From: Bacillota bacterium
GTDB taxonomy: Bacteria; Bacillota; Clostridia; Christensenellales; SZUA-584
NCBI GenBank assembly: GCA_023436525.1
Contig: JAEZIW010000134.1
Coordinates: 1-23,239, forward strand
Reading direction: 5' to 3'
DNA length: 23,239 bases
The position numbers and the translations under genes are program-made. Below are positions 1 through 7,574 of this stretch, one piece after another. The notes under the pieces are model-generated. The model was not told the DNA's origin, ran no database searches, and saw only the letters and a list, made by a program, of their open reading frames with translations. Within the stretch, counting starts at the first letter, position 1, and every line of letters begins with the position of its first letter.

Positions 1-1046
1 TTCTTTATACTGCGCGCCTTGAAAACCGTGTACACGATAGCCACCACCGCCAAAACCCCCAGCAGTATCCAGCCTTCCATATAAAGCTTGAGCATGTAGA
101 TCGCAATACCTATGGCAGCAAATATAATCTGTATCCCCACCAGTATAAAAACAGCGATACGGTGGCTTTTAAATTTTTCGATTAAAATATGATGAAAATG
201 CATTTTGTCAGGCTTCATAACGGGCAGTCTCAGCAGCATCCGTCTGAGTACCGACATACACATATCCACGATGGGCAAAAGTATTAAGTAAATAGGCACC
301 ACAAAAGTAATGATGCTTTCTCCTGCCGAAATGCTCATGATCGACAGGATTCCCAGCATAAAACCGATAAACATGCTGCCCGCATCACCCATGAATATTT
401 CCGCAGGATGAAAATTATAAGTGAGAAATCCTATGATAGCCCCGCAAAGCGCAAGCGTCGTGGGTAAGGCCAGCTGATAGCGGCCCTGCAAAAAAAATAT
501 AGCCGCGAAAGACAGTGCCGAAACCAATGACACACAGCTGGCAAGACCATCCAATCCATCAGAAAAGTTGATTGCGTTGGTCACTGCGACAATCCAAAGC
601 ACAATGAATACAGATGCCACCACCACTAGCGGCGTATTTTGCAGCAGCTCCTTTGGGAAATAAAACTGCAGACACCCGACAAGCACAATCAAGGCAAGAA
701 TGAACAATATAACAAGGCGCCGTTTGGCCGGCAGCGAGAGTATATCATCAACCAAGCCCATCATTGTTACCCCGGATATACCAATCAGAAAAGCGATAAT
801 AATATTCAGTTGAAGCGACTTGTCTCCAAATACAAAAACATACAGCACCGTGGATACAATGGTCGCTAGATATATGGCCACACCGCCCATCAGAGGAATG
901 GGCTTTGTATGAGCTTTTCGTTCGTTAGGTATATCCATAATGTTCCATCGACGTGATGCAATAATCATAACCGGCGTTATCCCCAACGATAGAACAAGAG
1001 CCACTGCAGTAATAATCAAAAAATTCAGCATAATATTACGAACCAT
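1..1046 (-). CDS. Undecaprenyl-phosphate sugar-1-phosphate transferase, MraY/WecA/TagO family (3' end outside window)
   Basis: Translating the minus strand gives at least 348 residues of a polytopic membrane enzyme running off the left edge. Family signatures in order: DIPNERKAHTKPIPLMGG near residues 38-55, the VDD aspartate motif at 99-101, NAINFSDGLDGLA at 157-169, FMGDAGSMF near 218-226 and the histidine motif HFHH at 283-286. The family moves a sugar-1-phosphate from a UDP-sugar to undecaprenyl phosphate at the inner membrane face, starting teichoic acid or other wall glycan synthesis. The NERKAHTKPIP context and HFHH fit TagO/WecA better than MraY; the exact substrate is not shown. I chose the start at 1046 because GAGG lies 6 nt upstream; an in-frame ATG at 1061 (AAAGG 5 nt upstream) is equally possible. 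An in-frame ATG at 1091 is excluded because it lies in the -10 box. Confidence 0.93.
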   Translation of the reverse strand, partial: MVRNIMLNFLIITAVALVLSLGITPVMIIASRRWNIMDIPNERKAHTKPIPLMGGVAIYLATIVSTVLYVFVFGDKSLQLNIIIAFLIGISGVTMMGLVDDILSLPAKRRLVILFILALIVLVGCLQFYFPKELLQNTPLVVVASVFIVLWIVAVTNAINFSDGLDGLASCVSLVSALSFAAIFFLQGRYQLALPTTLALCGAIIGFLTYNFHPAEIFMGDAGSMFIGFMLGILSIMSISAGESIITFVVPIYLILLPIVDMCMSVLRRMLLRLPVMKPDKMHFHHILIEKFKSHRIAVFILVGIQIIFAAIGIAIYMLKLYMEGWILLGVLAVVAIVYTVFKARSIK

Positions 1047-1089
1047 GCTTAACCTCAGCATGGGCGCCTTTCTGCCTTTATCAGCATTC

Positions 1090-1118
1090 ATTATATGTGA
1101 GAATCAACTTAATGTCAA
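1090..1118 (-). promoter_or_regulatory. Consensus sigma-A promoter of the TagO/WecA-like gene
   Basis: On the minus strand TTGACA (1113-1118) and TATAAT (1090-1095) are separated by exactly 17 nt, a perfect vegetative promoter. Predicted transcription start is near 1083, which leaves a short leader of about 20-40 nt before the start codons at 1061 or 1046. Confidence 0.85.
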
Positions 1119-1377
1119 TTAAGTGTAAATGTAAACAATCTACGTTGTCTAATGCTCGGTTGCACTATTGATGAAATTATCTTCTTCACCGCAGTGAGCT
1201 TTCCGGTCCAAAAAACAATCACCAATCATACTGTCTCATTTCTATGATAGCGCTGCCATTGCTCGTTTGCATCTTCGACCGGACAGAACTGATTTGTTTT
1301 AGATAAAACCATATTCTATGCATGTGGTTTACCTCAATGCACATGCGAAAATGTGAATTATTATACGTCCGCTTAAA
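1119..1377. other. Intergenic region without a recognised gene
   Basis: Nothing coding is convincing here. There is an inverted repeat GCATGTG (1320-1326) / CACATGC (1340-1346). A near-perfect palindrome also surrounds the end of the next gene (about 1366-1386; minus-strand arms GTCTGCTTAA and TTAAGCGGAC), overlapping its stop codon. It has almost no loop and no T-run, so it is not a classical terminator. Confidence 0.5.
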
Positions 1378-1872
1378 TTAAGCAGACAGCATACCCGTCA
1401 CGAGTGCGCTGATCAACACCGACAGGCCGAAATCACTGAGCGCCTTTTTTATATAAAAAGTATAATTTTTATATTCTGATTTCAGCTGTTCTGTCCCTTT
1501 AATAATAACAAACCGCGGTGTCAAAGCACAGACGATCAACCCATCCACAAGCACAAGATTGATGATAATAAATACACCAAACAGCAAAAGCAAATGAACG
1601 AAGCCGAACCACAGATCATAAGCTTGCCTCATGACCGCTTTATACACAAAAGCTGAAAAAACCGGATATCCCACTTTAATAATCATTAACGGTGCATCCA
1701 GCAGTCTTCTTACTATCTTTTCTCGTTTGCTCATCGCCGCGGCAGCTTTTTGAATCGGCTCGGGATAATCTTTTAGCCATAGCCTCGGATACAAAGCTTT
1801 CGAAACCAAAATGATGAGTATGGGCACCGAGGAGTAGATCACTGCCTCATATAGCCATCGTCCGATCGGCAT
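1378..1872 (-). CDS. Small integral membrane protein of unknown function (164 aa)
   Basis: I do not recognise the family. The protein (MPIGRWLYEAVIYSSVPI...) has about four hydrophobic segments: near residues 9-26, 60-80, 90-115 (FGFVHLLLLFGVFIIINLVL) and close to the C-terminus (FGLSVLISALVTGM). A basic loop with KREKIVRR lies between the first two. I placed the start at 1872 because GAGGAG stands 6 nt upstream of that ATG; an upstream in-frame ATG at 1935 has no such site. It is monocistronic, facing away from the DUF3788 gene. The sequence gives no functional clue beyond membrane location. Confidence 0.7.
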   Translation of the reverse strand: MPIGRWLYEAVIYSSVPILIILVSKALYPRLWLKDYPEPIQKAAAAMSKREKIVRRLLDAPLMIIKVGYPVFSAFVYKAVMRQAYDLWFGFVHLLLLFGVFIIINLVLVDGLIVCALTPRFVIIKGTEQLKSEYKNYTFYIKKALSDFGLSVLISALVTGMLSA

Positions 1873-1928
1873 CGTATTCTCCTCATCGTTGTTTACAGTG
1901 AATGTAACACAACATAGCCGGTTATACA

Positions 1929-1957
1929 ATGACATTGATCCGTAATTATGCTAAAAT
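1929..1957 (+). promoter_or_regulatory. Probable promoter of the DUF3788 gene
   Basis: TAAAAT (1952-1957) is preceded by TGC, giving an extended -10, with a weak -35 ATGACA at 1929-1934 and a 17-nt spacer. The start codon follows about 29 nt after the -10 box, with CCGGAGG in between. Confidence 0.5.
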
Positions 1958-1985
1958 GATGTAAATAGAACCGGAGGTTGCGAAA

Positions 1986-2411
1986 ATGAGTATTATTCAG
2001 GATCCGTCTGCTGTTCCCGACATGAAGACGATAGCAGAATCAATAACAGGAGACGCACACAGCCGATGGCTCTCACTCAATGAACACATACAAGATATGT
2101 ACAACGCCAAACCACAGATCGTTTACAGCAAATGCAGCGCCAAACCGGGCTGGAACGTTAAGTACAAAATAAGCGGTAAAGCACTGTGTACGCTCTATCC
2201 CGAGCCAGAAAGCTTTACAGCACTTGTGGTGACGGCCGCCGCCGACATGGAAAAATTCATCCTTGCCCGGGCTATTTTTTCTGATTCCTTTAACATGCTT
2301 TACGACCGAACACAGCTTTTTAATAACACGAAATGGCTGATGATCGGTGTTATTAACGACACGCTTCTAAGCGATGTTGAAAAGCTTCTGCATCTTAAAA
2401 CACAAAAATGA
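1986..2411 (+). CDS. DUF3788 family protein (141 aa)
   Basis: The protein matches my knowledge of the DUF3788 pattern: W...L..HI...Y.AKP.IVYSKCSAKPGW..KYK.SGKALCTLYPE, then a hydrophobic strand (FTALVVTAAADME) and a C-terminal part ending in W.MI.V. Such proteins are small, soluble and common in Firmicutes and Bacteroidetes; their biochemical role is unknown. The length of 141 residues is normal for the family. The start is supported by GGAGGTTGCGAAA before the ATG. No partner gene is evident; the downstream sporulation pair has its own promoter. Confidence 0.8.
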   Translation: MSIIQDPSAVPDMKTIAESITGDAHSRWLSLNEHIQDMYNAKPQIVYSKCSAKPGWNVKYKISGKALCTLYPEPESFTALVVTAAADMEKFILARAIFSDSFNMLYDRTQLFNNTKWLMIGVINDTLLSDVEKLLHLKTQK

Positions 2412-2424
2412 TTCCAGCACCATT

Positions 2425-2454
2425 GCATTAACCTTTAAAAACTCCTTCATTTTA
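2425..2454 (+). promoter_or_regulatory. Putative forespore sigma-G (sigma-G/F type) promoter for the DUF2953-gerW operon
   Basis: GCATT (2425-2429), an 18-nt spacer and CATTTTA (2448-2454) match the sigma-G consensus (gHATR, 17-18 nt, CATnnTA) except for the last -35 base. It lies about 60 nt upstream of the first gene of a sporulation pair, where forespore expression is expected. No good sigma-A promoter was seen in the same gap. Confidence 0.6.
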
Positions 2455-2517
2455 CCTTTATAAATAATCGGTTTTAGAGAAGAATAATGGTGATAAGAAA
2501 AGAAGCTGAGGGGTTAC

Positions 2518-3009
2518 ATGGTTGCAGTATATGTTTTAATTTTGATTGTCCTCATATCACTGATAATTCTATTAACAGATAAACTGTTTGTCAGAATGAT
2601 ACTTCGTATCGATGAAACCGATGTTTGTGCCAATGTTTATTGTCTGAATTCGATATTCAGAATACAAGTCGAACTTGAAGGTTGTACACCTTTTATATCC
2701 TTCTATCTTTTCAAAATAAAAATAATTAAAAAGCCAATTACAAAGCATAAACATCGCAACAGAATTGGGTTTATTAAAACCGTAAGTTTATCCGGCGTTC
2801 AGGCAGATGCTTATTATGGTCTTGGAAACCCTTTTGCGACAGGGCTGTTTTCCGGCCTGCTGGGTTTTATATCTCTGCTCCCATTTCCCGTTCAAATCAA
2901 GCCTATCCCTGATTTTTTTGCCGTCCATCAGTATTTTTTGTTTGATGCATCGGGTTATTTACGATTGGGAACAACTATAAAGAACTATATGCTTAACCGA
3001 AAAAAATGA
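2518..3009 (+). CDS. DUF2953-like membrane-anchored protein, YtfI-type
   Basis: The 163-residue protein starts with one strong transmembrane helix (VYVLILIVLISLIILLT, about residues 4-20). A beta-rich domain follows with the DUF2953-like tail SGVQADAYYGLGNPFATGLFSGLLGFI, ending in a basic KNYMLNRKK. In Bacillus and many Clostridia a DUF2953 gene (ytfI) lies directly upstream of gerW/ytfJ, as here with a 12-nt gap. The assignment rests on that synteny plus the tail region, since the sequence itself is divergent. The start has GAGGGG 5 nt upstream. The role is unknown; expression in the forespore is inferred from the upstream promoter. Confidence 0.75.
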   Translation: MVAVYVLILIVLISLIILLTDKLFVRMILRIDETDVCANVYCLNSIFRIQVELEGCTPFISFYLFKIKIIKKPITKHKHRNRIGFIKTVSLSGVQADAYYGLGNPFATGLFSGLLGFISLLPFPVQIKPIPDFFAVHQYFLFDASGYLRLGTTIKNYMLNRKK

Positions 3010-3021
3010 AGGAGACTATTT

Positions 3022-3438
3022 ATGGAGAATTTGACACAACAAGTGGACACCTTGTTCACAAACATGGAGAATTTCACTCAGAACGACAGCCTTATCGGCA
3101 AGCCAATCTCGCAAGGCGATAAAACGTTTCTGCCTGTGATGTCTTTGACACTCGGGTACGGCGGCGGAGATACGCAATCAAAAGGCAAACAATCCACAGG
3201 TGTGGCAGCTGCCGGTACGATGGGCAGCGGTGCGCTTGGTCTCGGTGCCAAGCTTTGTACCGATGCTGTTATTGTAATTGATAAGGATAATGTGATGCTC
3301 GCACCCATAAATGCTGTGAACAATGTCGGGCAGATCATCAATCAAATACCCCAAATTATCGGGAATATGCAATCCGGCAGCGGAACACAGTCTTCCCAAT
3401 CCGGAGGGACTCAATCTTCGCCGCCCAGCCAGCAATGA
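3022..3438 (+). CDS. gerW: GerW family sporulation protein (YtfJ-type)
   Basis: The 138-residue protein has the YtfJ/GerW core: a short N-terminal helix, IGKPISQGDKTFLPVMSLTLGYGGG (about 25-49), a glycine-rich stretch AAAGTMGSGALGLGAKL (about 62-78), then DAVIVIDKDNVMLAPI (81-96) and an Asn/Gln-rich helix. The last about 22 residues are a low-complexity Ser/Gln/Gly tail. In Bacillus subtilis the family acts in the spore and is needed for normal germination. It is translationally close to the upstream DUF2953-like gene, with AAGGAG 7 nt before its ATG, and the pair shares the forespore-type promoter. Length is normal. Confidence 0.93.
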   Translation: MENLTQQVDTLFTNMENFTQNDSLIGKPISQGDKTFLPVMSLTLGYGGGDTQSKGKQSTGVAAAGTMGSGALGLGAKLCTDAVIVIDKDNVMLAPINAVNNVGQIINQIPQIIGNMQSGSGTQSSQSGGTQSSPPSQQ

Positions 3439-3453
3439 CAGTGCCTTGGAGTA

Positions 3454-3483
3454 AAAAAATAAGCCTTTATTGGCTTATTTTTT
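3454..3483. terminator. Bidirectional rho-independent terminator between gerW and the AraC-type gene
   Basis: A 12-bp perfect stem (3454-3465 with 3472-3483) around a 6-nt loop has A-runs on one side and T-runs on the other, so it can act in both directions. It lies between the convergent ends of the two genes. Confidence 0.85.
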
Positions 3484-3489
3484 ACTATT

Positions 3490-4386
3490 TTACAACTTAC
3501 GAACAGGTCGTGCTTCAATATAACCGCGGTATCCCATCGGAGCAAGCTGAAAACGCGGCGCGGCATCATCTGCCCAATCAAAGCCATACAGCGTCGGGTC
3601 ATACGTCTTCATCACCTGCCAGATCTGGTCGATCGCGCTTTCAAACTTTTCATCTTCAAAAGGCGGCCCTTGAAACACCATCATACTGCACGCGCGAAGT
3701 GTTATCAATTCATATCCCTTTGGTATATCTCCCTGATAACTCATCGGCACTTCCACCCCTTGGGCATACTCCGATGTCCCCTCCGGTCTCAGGTTCTCAG
3801 GTAACCACATGCCAATCGGCTCATACAATGCGTCTTTTATACCGGATAACACTTCCCATACTTCACACCCGACCTCTTCGCAGTAATCGAAGTAGTGAGC
3901 CGCTTTTTTGCCTCGTTTGAGTATCAGCTTTCTTTCCGGTCTTTCAATCACCTGAACAAAAACGGTATTCTCATTTTTCATATTTTTATTATCCCCTCTC
4001 TGTCGTGTAAGGTAATAATCACTGGCTTTGATTGGCATAAAGAACGCAAGCCGCGGTTTTTGTTTTGCATAAGCTCGCGGGGATATCCCGAATTCTCTGG
4101 AAAACGCGCGCGTGAATCCCTCATGCGAATCGAACACAAAATCCAGTGCCACATCCACGATACGGCTGCCACCATCATGCAGCTTTACTGCTGCTTGAGA
4201 AAGCCGCAGCGAGCGGATATACTCAAACGGCGCCTTTCCAGTCAATTCCTTGAATATCCTTGCTGAATGCCACGGCGAGTATTCTGCTGCTCTTGCAAGT
4301 TCAACCAGAGTGATGGGCTCCATGATGTGTTCGGCTATGTAATCTTGCATATGCTGTACTGCGAGTACTTTTTGCCAATGCTCCAA
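3490..4386 (-). CDS. AraC family transcriptional regulator with GyrI-like effector domain
   Basis: The 298-residue protein begins with a tandem helix-turn-helix AraC domain: YIAEHIMEPITLVELARAAE (about 16-35), then KELTGKAPFEYIRSLRLSQA, IVDVALDFVFDSHEGFTRAFSREFGISPRAYAK (about 76-108). A C-terminal GyrI/BmrR-like ligand-binding domain runs from about residue 140 to 298 (VIERPERKLILKRGKKAAHYF... to YRGYIEARPV). Proteins of this build (SoxS/Rob-like HTH plus GyrI) sense small cationic or aromatic compounds and activate efflux or detoxification genes. The start is a TTG at 4386 preceded by GGAGGG 7 nt upstream. No target gene is adjacent; it is divergent from the PadR pair, with which it shares a 206-bp region. 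Confidence 0.92.
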   Translation of the reverse strand: MEHWQKVLAVQHMQDYIAEHIMEPITLVELARAAEYSPWHSARIFKELTGKAPFEYIRSLRLSQAAVKLHDGGSRIVDVALDFVFDSHEGFTRAFSREFGISPRAYAKQKPRLAFFMPIKASDYYLTRQRGDNKNMKNENTVFVQVIERPERKLILKRGKKAAHYFDYCEEVGCEVWEVLSGIKDALYEPIGMWLPENLRPEGTSEYAQGVEVPMSYQGDIPKGYELITLRACSMMVFQGPPFEDEKFESAIDQIWQVMKTYDPTLYGFDWADDAAPRFQLAPMGYRGYIEARPVRKL

Positions 4387-4460
4387 TGACCTTCCCTCCG
4401 CATAGAGAATACCTGATCAACAGTGCCGTTTCTTGACCTTCATTGCTCGAATCTTAATCT

Positions 4461-4489
4461 ATCTTCACATCATCGGGCAAATATGTCAA
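4461..4489 (-). promoter_or_regulatory. Possible promoter of the AraC-GyrI gene
   Basis: On the minus strand TTGACA (4484-4489) and a poor -10 GAAGAT (4461-4466) are 17 nt apart. The -35 lies only 7 bp from that of the divergent PadR promoter, so binding of polymerase or PadR could affect both. Confidence 0.4.
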
Positions 4490-4496
4490 TCAGCTC

Positions 4497-4525
4497 TTGA
4501 CAGCTATATCGCGCAGCGATATAAT
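4497..4525 (+). promoter_or_regulatory. Consensus promoter of padR-DUF2812 containing a palindromic operator
   Basis: TTGACA (4497-4502) and TATAAT (4520-4525) have a 17-nt spacer. The perfect inverted repeat TATATCGC-GCA-GCGATATA (4505-4523) fills the spacer and enters the -10 box. A bound dimer would block polymerase directly, as expected for an autorepressed PadR gene. Confidence 0.85.
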
Positions 4526-4534
4526 ATATATTGT

Positions 4535-4567
4535 TAAGCGATATATCGTTTATCATTATATCGCAAT
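4535..4567 (+). promoter_or_regulatory. Second PadR-type operator sites
   Basis: CGATATATCG (4539-4548), part of AAGCGATATATCGTTT, and a half site TATATCGC (about 4557-4564) repeat the core of the upstream palindrome just downstream of the -10 box, before the ribosome binding site. This suggests cooperative repression. Confidence 0.6.
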
Positions 4568-4592
4568 ACGTTATATGCAAAGGAGGTGTCTC

Positions 4593-4916
4593 ATGGCTGA
4601 AAGCATGGGTGCGCTGACAGAAGCCGTCTATTATATACTCCTGTCTTTGCTCCAGCCGATGCACGGGTATGGCATCATGCAAAATGTAAAAGCATTGAGC
4701 CGAAGCCGTGTATCTTTGGGAGCGGGAACTTTGTACGGTGCCATCAGCACACTGGTTGAAAAAGGCTGGATCAAGCCTATAGAGAGTTCAAACGATGAAA
4801 GAAAGAAAGAATATGTTATTACAGACACCGGCAAAAGAGTTCTGGCAATCGAACTTGATCGGCTGGAGGAACTCATACAAAACGGGCGTCAGCTTCTGGG
4901 GGGAAATCTAACATGA
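4593..4916 (+). CDS. PadR family transcriptional regulator
   Basis: The 107-residue protein is a single winged helix domain of the PadR type: LTEAVYYILLSLLQPMHGYGIMQ (about 7-29), SLGAGTLYGAISTLVEKGWIKPI (the recognition helix region, about 41-63), then the wing ERKKEYVITDTGKRVL and a C-terminal dimerisation helix (LDRLEELIQNGRQLL). I placed the start at 4593, directly after a near-perfect AAAGGAGGTG; the longer reading frame to 4497 would begin inside the promoter. It overlaps the next gene by 4 nt (ATGA). PadR proteins paired with DUF2812 are usually repressors of their own operon, and the palindrome in the promoter fits that. Confidence 0.95.
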   Translation: MAESMGALTEAVYYILLSLLQPMHGYGIMQNVKALSRSRVSLGAGTLYGAISTLVEKGWIKPIESSNDERKKEYVITDTGKRVLAIELDRLEELIQNGRQLLGGNLT

Positions 4917-5455
4917 AGCATATAATACGTAAGCCTTATTGGAATTGGGAAAAGGAAGAAAAGTGGCTGAACGAAATGAGCGCAAAAGGCCTTGCTTTGG
5001 TAGACTATACATGGTGCCGCTATGTGTTTGAAGAAGCCTTGCCGGGTGAATATGTTTACCGCATCGAGCTGCTTGATTATTGGGCAATCAATCCAGCAAG
5101 TCTTAAATATATTCGATTTGTGGAAGATACCGGCGCAGAATTTGTCGCCTCATATATGAGGTGGGTGTACTTTCGTAAAAAAGCAGCCGATGGACCTTTT
5201 ACTTTGCATTCAGATATACCGTCTCAGATTGCCCACAATAAAAGAGTCCGTGTGTTTTGGCTGGGTCTCGCTATCTTAGAACTCAGCATCGGTCTGATGA
5301 ATGTGACCACCGGCATTTGGCCCCCGGTCAAATCACTCAATATTGTTCTGGGGTCAGTATTGTTTGTCGCGGGTTGCGTATTCGCATCCTGGGTCATTCA
5401 AATCACCCGTAAAATCAGAAGACTGAAAAGAGAACTCCTCATTCGAGAGGGATAG
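4913..5455 (+). CDS. DUF2812 domain membrane protein
   Basis: The 180-residue protein has the DUF2812 core in its first about 100 residues: W.W.KEEKWLNEMSAKGLALVDY.W.RY.FE, YVYRIELLD, YIRFVEDTGAEFVASYMRWVYFRK. Two transmembrane helices follow (about residues 117-134 and 143-165) and then a strongly basic tail (TRKIRRLKRELL). It starts inside the padR stop (ATGA overlap), so it is translationally coupled and under PadR-type control. The DUF2812-PadR pairing is widespread in Firmicutes. Function is unknown; a membrane sensor or partner for the regulator is a guess. Confidence 0.88.
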   Translation: MKHIIRKPYWNWEKEEKWLNEMSAKGLALVDYTWCRYVFEEALPGEYVYRIELLDYWAINPASLKYIRFVEDTGAEFVASYMRWVYFRKKAADGPFTLHSDIPSQIAHNKRVRVFWLGLAILELSIGLMNVTTGIWPPVKSLNIVLGSVLFVAGCVFASWVIQITRKIRRLKRELLIREG

Positions 5456-5951
5456 CGCGGCTCTTTACCGTGAAAAATCATAGATGTGAGCATGGAGCAT
5501 TTTGGTTTATCTTGCCAAGGTAAAAACATCTGCCATGGGCGTTTCTTTATGTTTTTGCCGCAAAAATGCGCCTTCGAGGCTTACCCCTAGAATACCGTAA
5601 TCTGCGAAGACAGCTTTATATTACACTGCGGTTTTGGAGCAGCAGCAAGCAAGGAGAAGCCTTGAAAATGTGTTCCTTTATATAATAAATACAATGTATG
5701 AAATATGCCGATTCAATGGGTAACCAGTAACGAGCCTTTTGCGGTTAGATCGTTGAGTGCGCTTTAAGGCGATGTAAGAAAAAGAGGTTTCTTATACCCG
5801 TTTATGCCCTCGGAACGGGGGATCATTTTACAGCCGATTCGCTTTACTTCACGGTATATTCGGGTTCATATCACTCTTTGCCAAACTCCTCTGCTAAAAT
5901 CACATTCCTTGTTGGGATTATATCCCGATTCGGGAATTTGCCTGTTACCAA
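5456..5951. other. 496-bp gap between the DUF2812 gene and the phage endolysin; no gene recognised
   Basis: No reading frame with a ribosome binding site and family similarity is visible. Short hairpins occur: AAGAAA-AAGAGG-TTTCTT (about 5778-5795) and ATCCCGATTCGGGAAT (about 5922-5937). The latter lies about 15 bp past the endolysin stop but has no T-run. This gap should contain the downstream boundary of the phage cassette; no attachment-site duplication could be identified. Confidence 0.5.
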
Positions 5952-6860
5952 TCATTCAATCAAGGCTGCCCACGTTTGCGGCCCAATGATGCCGTCAGCG
6001 GTTAACCCCTTATGCTTCTGAAATGATACAACTGCTTTTTGGGTTTTAGCATTGTAAGTTCCATCTATGGCTCCCACATAATATCCTTTCTTTTCAAGCG
6101 CAGTTTGTACCAATCTTACATCATCGCCCATTGCAAACGGTTTGCCTGTTTTTAAAATCGGCCGCCAATACACGACAGCCTTTCTTGCACCTTCCCAGCA
6201 TTTAAGACGGCCAAATCGATTCCATCCGGTCGTACCGAATAGTTCTCGTATAACGCCCTCGTCACGGTTCTTGGCATGTATAACGCTCCCATCGCCCATA
6301 TACACACCTACATGATACATATGGTTTTTTGCGAAAGATTTCTTAAATACCAAGTCACCTGACATCAAATCCTTCTTGCATAAATCACTGCATTCCATGT
6401 GGTAAAGATCGTTTGCATTTCGATTACAGGAGATAAGCGAATGATCCATCAAAAACTTGACAATCAGTCCCGAGCAATCATATGCGATGATCTTTTGTCC
6501 AGTTTTAACATGTTCATTGTAATGTTGAATTGCACGTCTGTAATTCGCTGCGCCTTTTTCCATTTTTCTGATCATCATTGACGTCATTATCTGGCCTTTC
6601 GCTCCCGAAACATAAAGAGCCCCAATTTGTTCCGCGATAAAGCCTGAGAATTCTTGTTTTTGATTTGCTGCCTCAACCCATTCTTCGGGATTAGCCAAAG
6701 CCACTGTATCCTTTGATTTTATCAGTCCAACGATATATGCAAACAAAATCCCCGAGGGTGTCTCCCGAATTTCTTGAATCGTGTCCCCATTTGTCAATGT
6801 ACCGATTGCATATTCACCCGAGCTGTTATATACCGTCAGGCTTTTAGCTGCCAGTTTCAT
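5952..6860 (-). CDS. Phage endolysin: NlpC/P60 peptidase with peptidoglycan-binding domain
   Basis: The 302-residue protein has three parts. An N-terminal about 60-residue beta-rich segment (YNSSGEYAIGTLTNGDTIQE) may be an SH3-like fold. The NlpC/P60 cysteine peptidase core runs about 85-235, with YDCSGLIVKF (nucleophile Cys129), HVGVYMGDGSVIHA (His183, third polar residue His195) and the usual GDLVF strand. A C-terminal PG_binding_1 repeat (about 242-302) reads GDDVRLVQTALEKKGYYVGAIDGTY...TADGIIGPQTWAALI. It would cut stem-peptide bonds in the wall. It is the last gene of the phage cassette. The start at 6860 follows AAGGAGG; the frame opens 15 nt earlier at 6875. There is no signal peptide, so release would need a holin. 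Confidence 0.92.
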   Translation of the reverse strand: MKLAAKSLTVYNSSGEYAIGTLTNGDTIQEIRETPSGILFAYIVGLIKSKDTVALANPEEWVEAANQKQEFSGFIAEQIGALYVSGAKGQIMTSMMIRKMEKGAANYRRAIQHYNEHVKTGQKIIAYDCSGLIVKFLMDHSLISCNRNANDLYHMECSDLCKKDLMSGDLVFKKSFAKNHMYHVGVYMGDGSVIHAKNRDEGVIRELFGTTGWNRFGRLKCWEGARKAVVYWRPILKTGKPFAMGDDVRLVQTALEKKGYYVGAIDGTYNAKTQKAVVSFQKHKGLTADGIIGPQTWAALIE

Positions 6861-6875
6861 CGTATCCTCCTTCAT

Positions 6876-7571
6876 TTATCTGACAAATATAAATACCCTT
6901 TTAAGACTAGTGGTCCCATTGACGCTTTCGGCGTGTGACAATCCGTAAACAATCCGAGAGGCACTTGCCATTGTAAGTATTCTGTAATCAACACTGAAAT
7001 CATATTGATCGCAACCTAATACTTTTACTGATAACGGCATCATCATACCATTTTCATCAAGCGGAATAATCATATGTCCGTTTACCATCGTGGCATCTTC
7101 GCTGCGAAGTTGAATCAACATTTCGCTTTTGCCTGACTGATCTGCTATTTCAAATGCGCCGCTGACACTCAATATGCCGCTGTCAGCAATATGCGTCCAA
7201 CCAAATGCCCCGGCATCAAGTTTTTCCTTAGTTACTGAGTTGTTTGCGAGTTTGGATGTGACCACAACTCCGTCTGTCAACGATCCTATCGACACGTCAT
7301 CAATCTGACTTTTAATATCTGTAATCTGTGAATGTATTGTCTCTCCCGCGACATTTGCAATCTTAGCACTGCCGATAATTTCAGCACCGCTTCGTCCGTC
7401 TGCGGTATTTTCGAGTTCTGTCAGCAGCTTTTCATTCAGATAATTTTTAAGTTGATCAGACACATTCTGTATTTGATCTCTGGCATCTGTTTCGCTGGCA
7501 GGTGTCGTTACGTAAATATTCTTGTTTCTCAGACCTTCTTCAGGATAAAATGTCATTCTTGAAAAAGCCAT
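6876..7571 (-). CDS. Phage tail fibre-like structural protein (231 aa)
   Basis: The 231-residue protein opens with MAFSRMTFYPEEGLRN, then a helical region (QIQNVSDQLKNYLNEKLLTELEN). Next is a fibre-type segment, GSLTDGVVVTSKLANNSVTKEKLDAG (about 97-122), a motif common in trimeric tail fibres and surface-binding phage proteins. The C-terminal half is beta-rich (SGAFEIADQSGKSEMLIQLRS...). I expect a baseplate or fibre role, perhaps receptor contact. The ATG is preceded by GAGGAGG and the gene lies 3 nt after the hub-like gene, so the two are coexpressed. No close family is certain. Confidence 0.7.
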   Translation of the reverse strand: MAFSRMTFYPEEGLRNKNIYVTTPASETDARDQIQNVSDQLKNYLNEKLLTELENTADGRSGAEIIGSAKIANVAGETIHSQITDIKSQIDDVSIGSLTDGVVVTSKLANNSVTKEKLDAGAFGWTHIADSGILSVSGAFEIADQSGKSEMLIQLRSEDATMVNGHMIIPLDENGMMMPLSVKVLGCDQYDFSVDYRILTMASASRIVYGLSHAESVNGTTSLKRVFIFVR

Positions 7572-7574
7572 ATG

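Noticed and set aside
1089..1122. Longer start of the TagO/WecA-like gene at 1091
   Set aside because: That ATG lies inside the -10 box of the perfect promoter, so it cannot be in the transcript.
3435..4266. Plus-strand frames opposite the AraC-type gene
   Set aside because: They have no ribosome site or family features, and the minus strand clearly encodes an AraC-GyrI protein.
5456..5951. Attachment site (attL/attR) of the phage cassette
   Set aside because: I could not find a matching direct repeat near 15.1-15.6 kb, and no integrase or tRNA is present.
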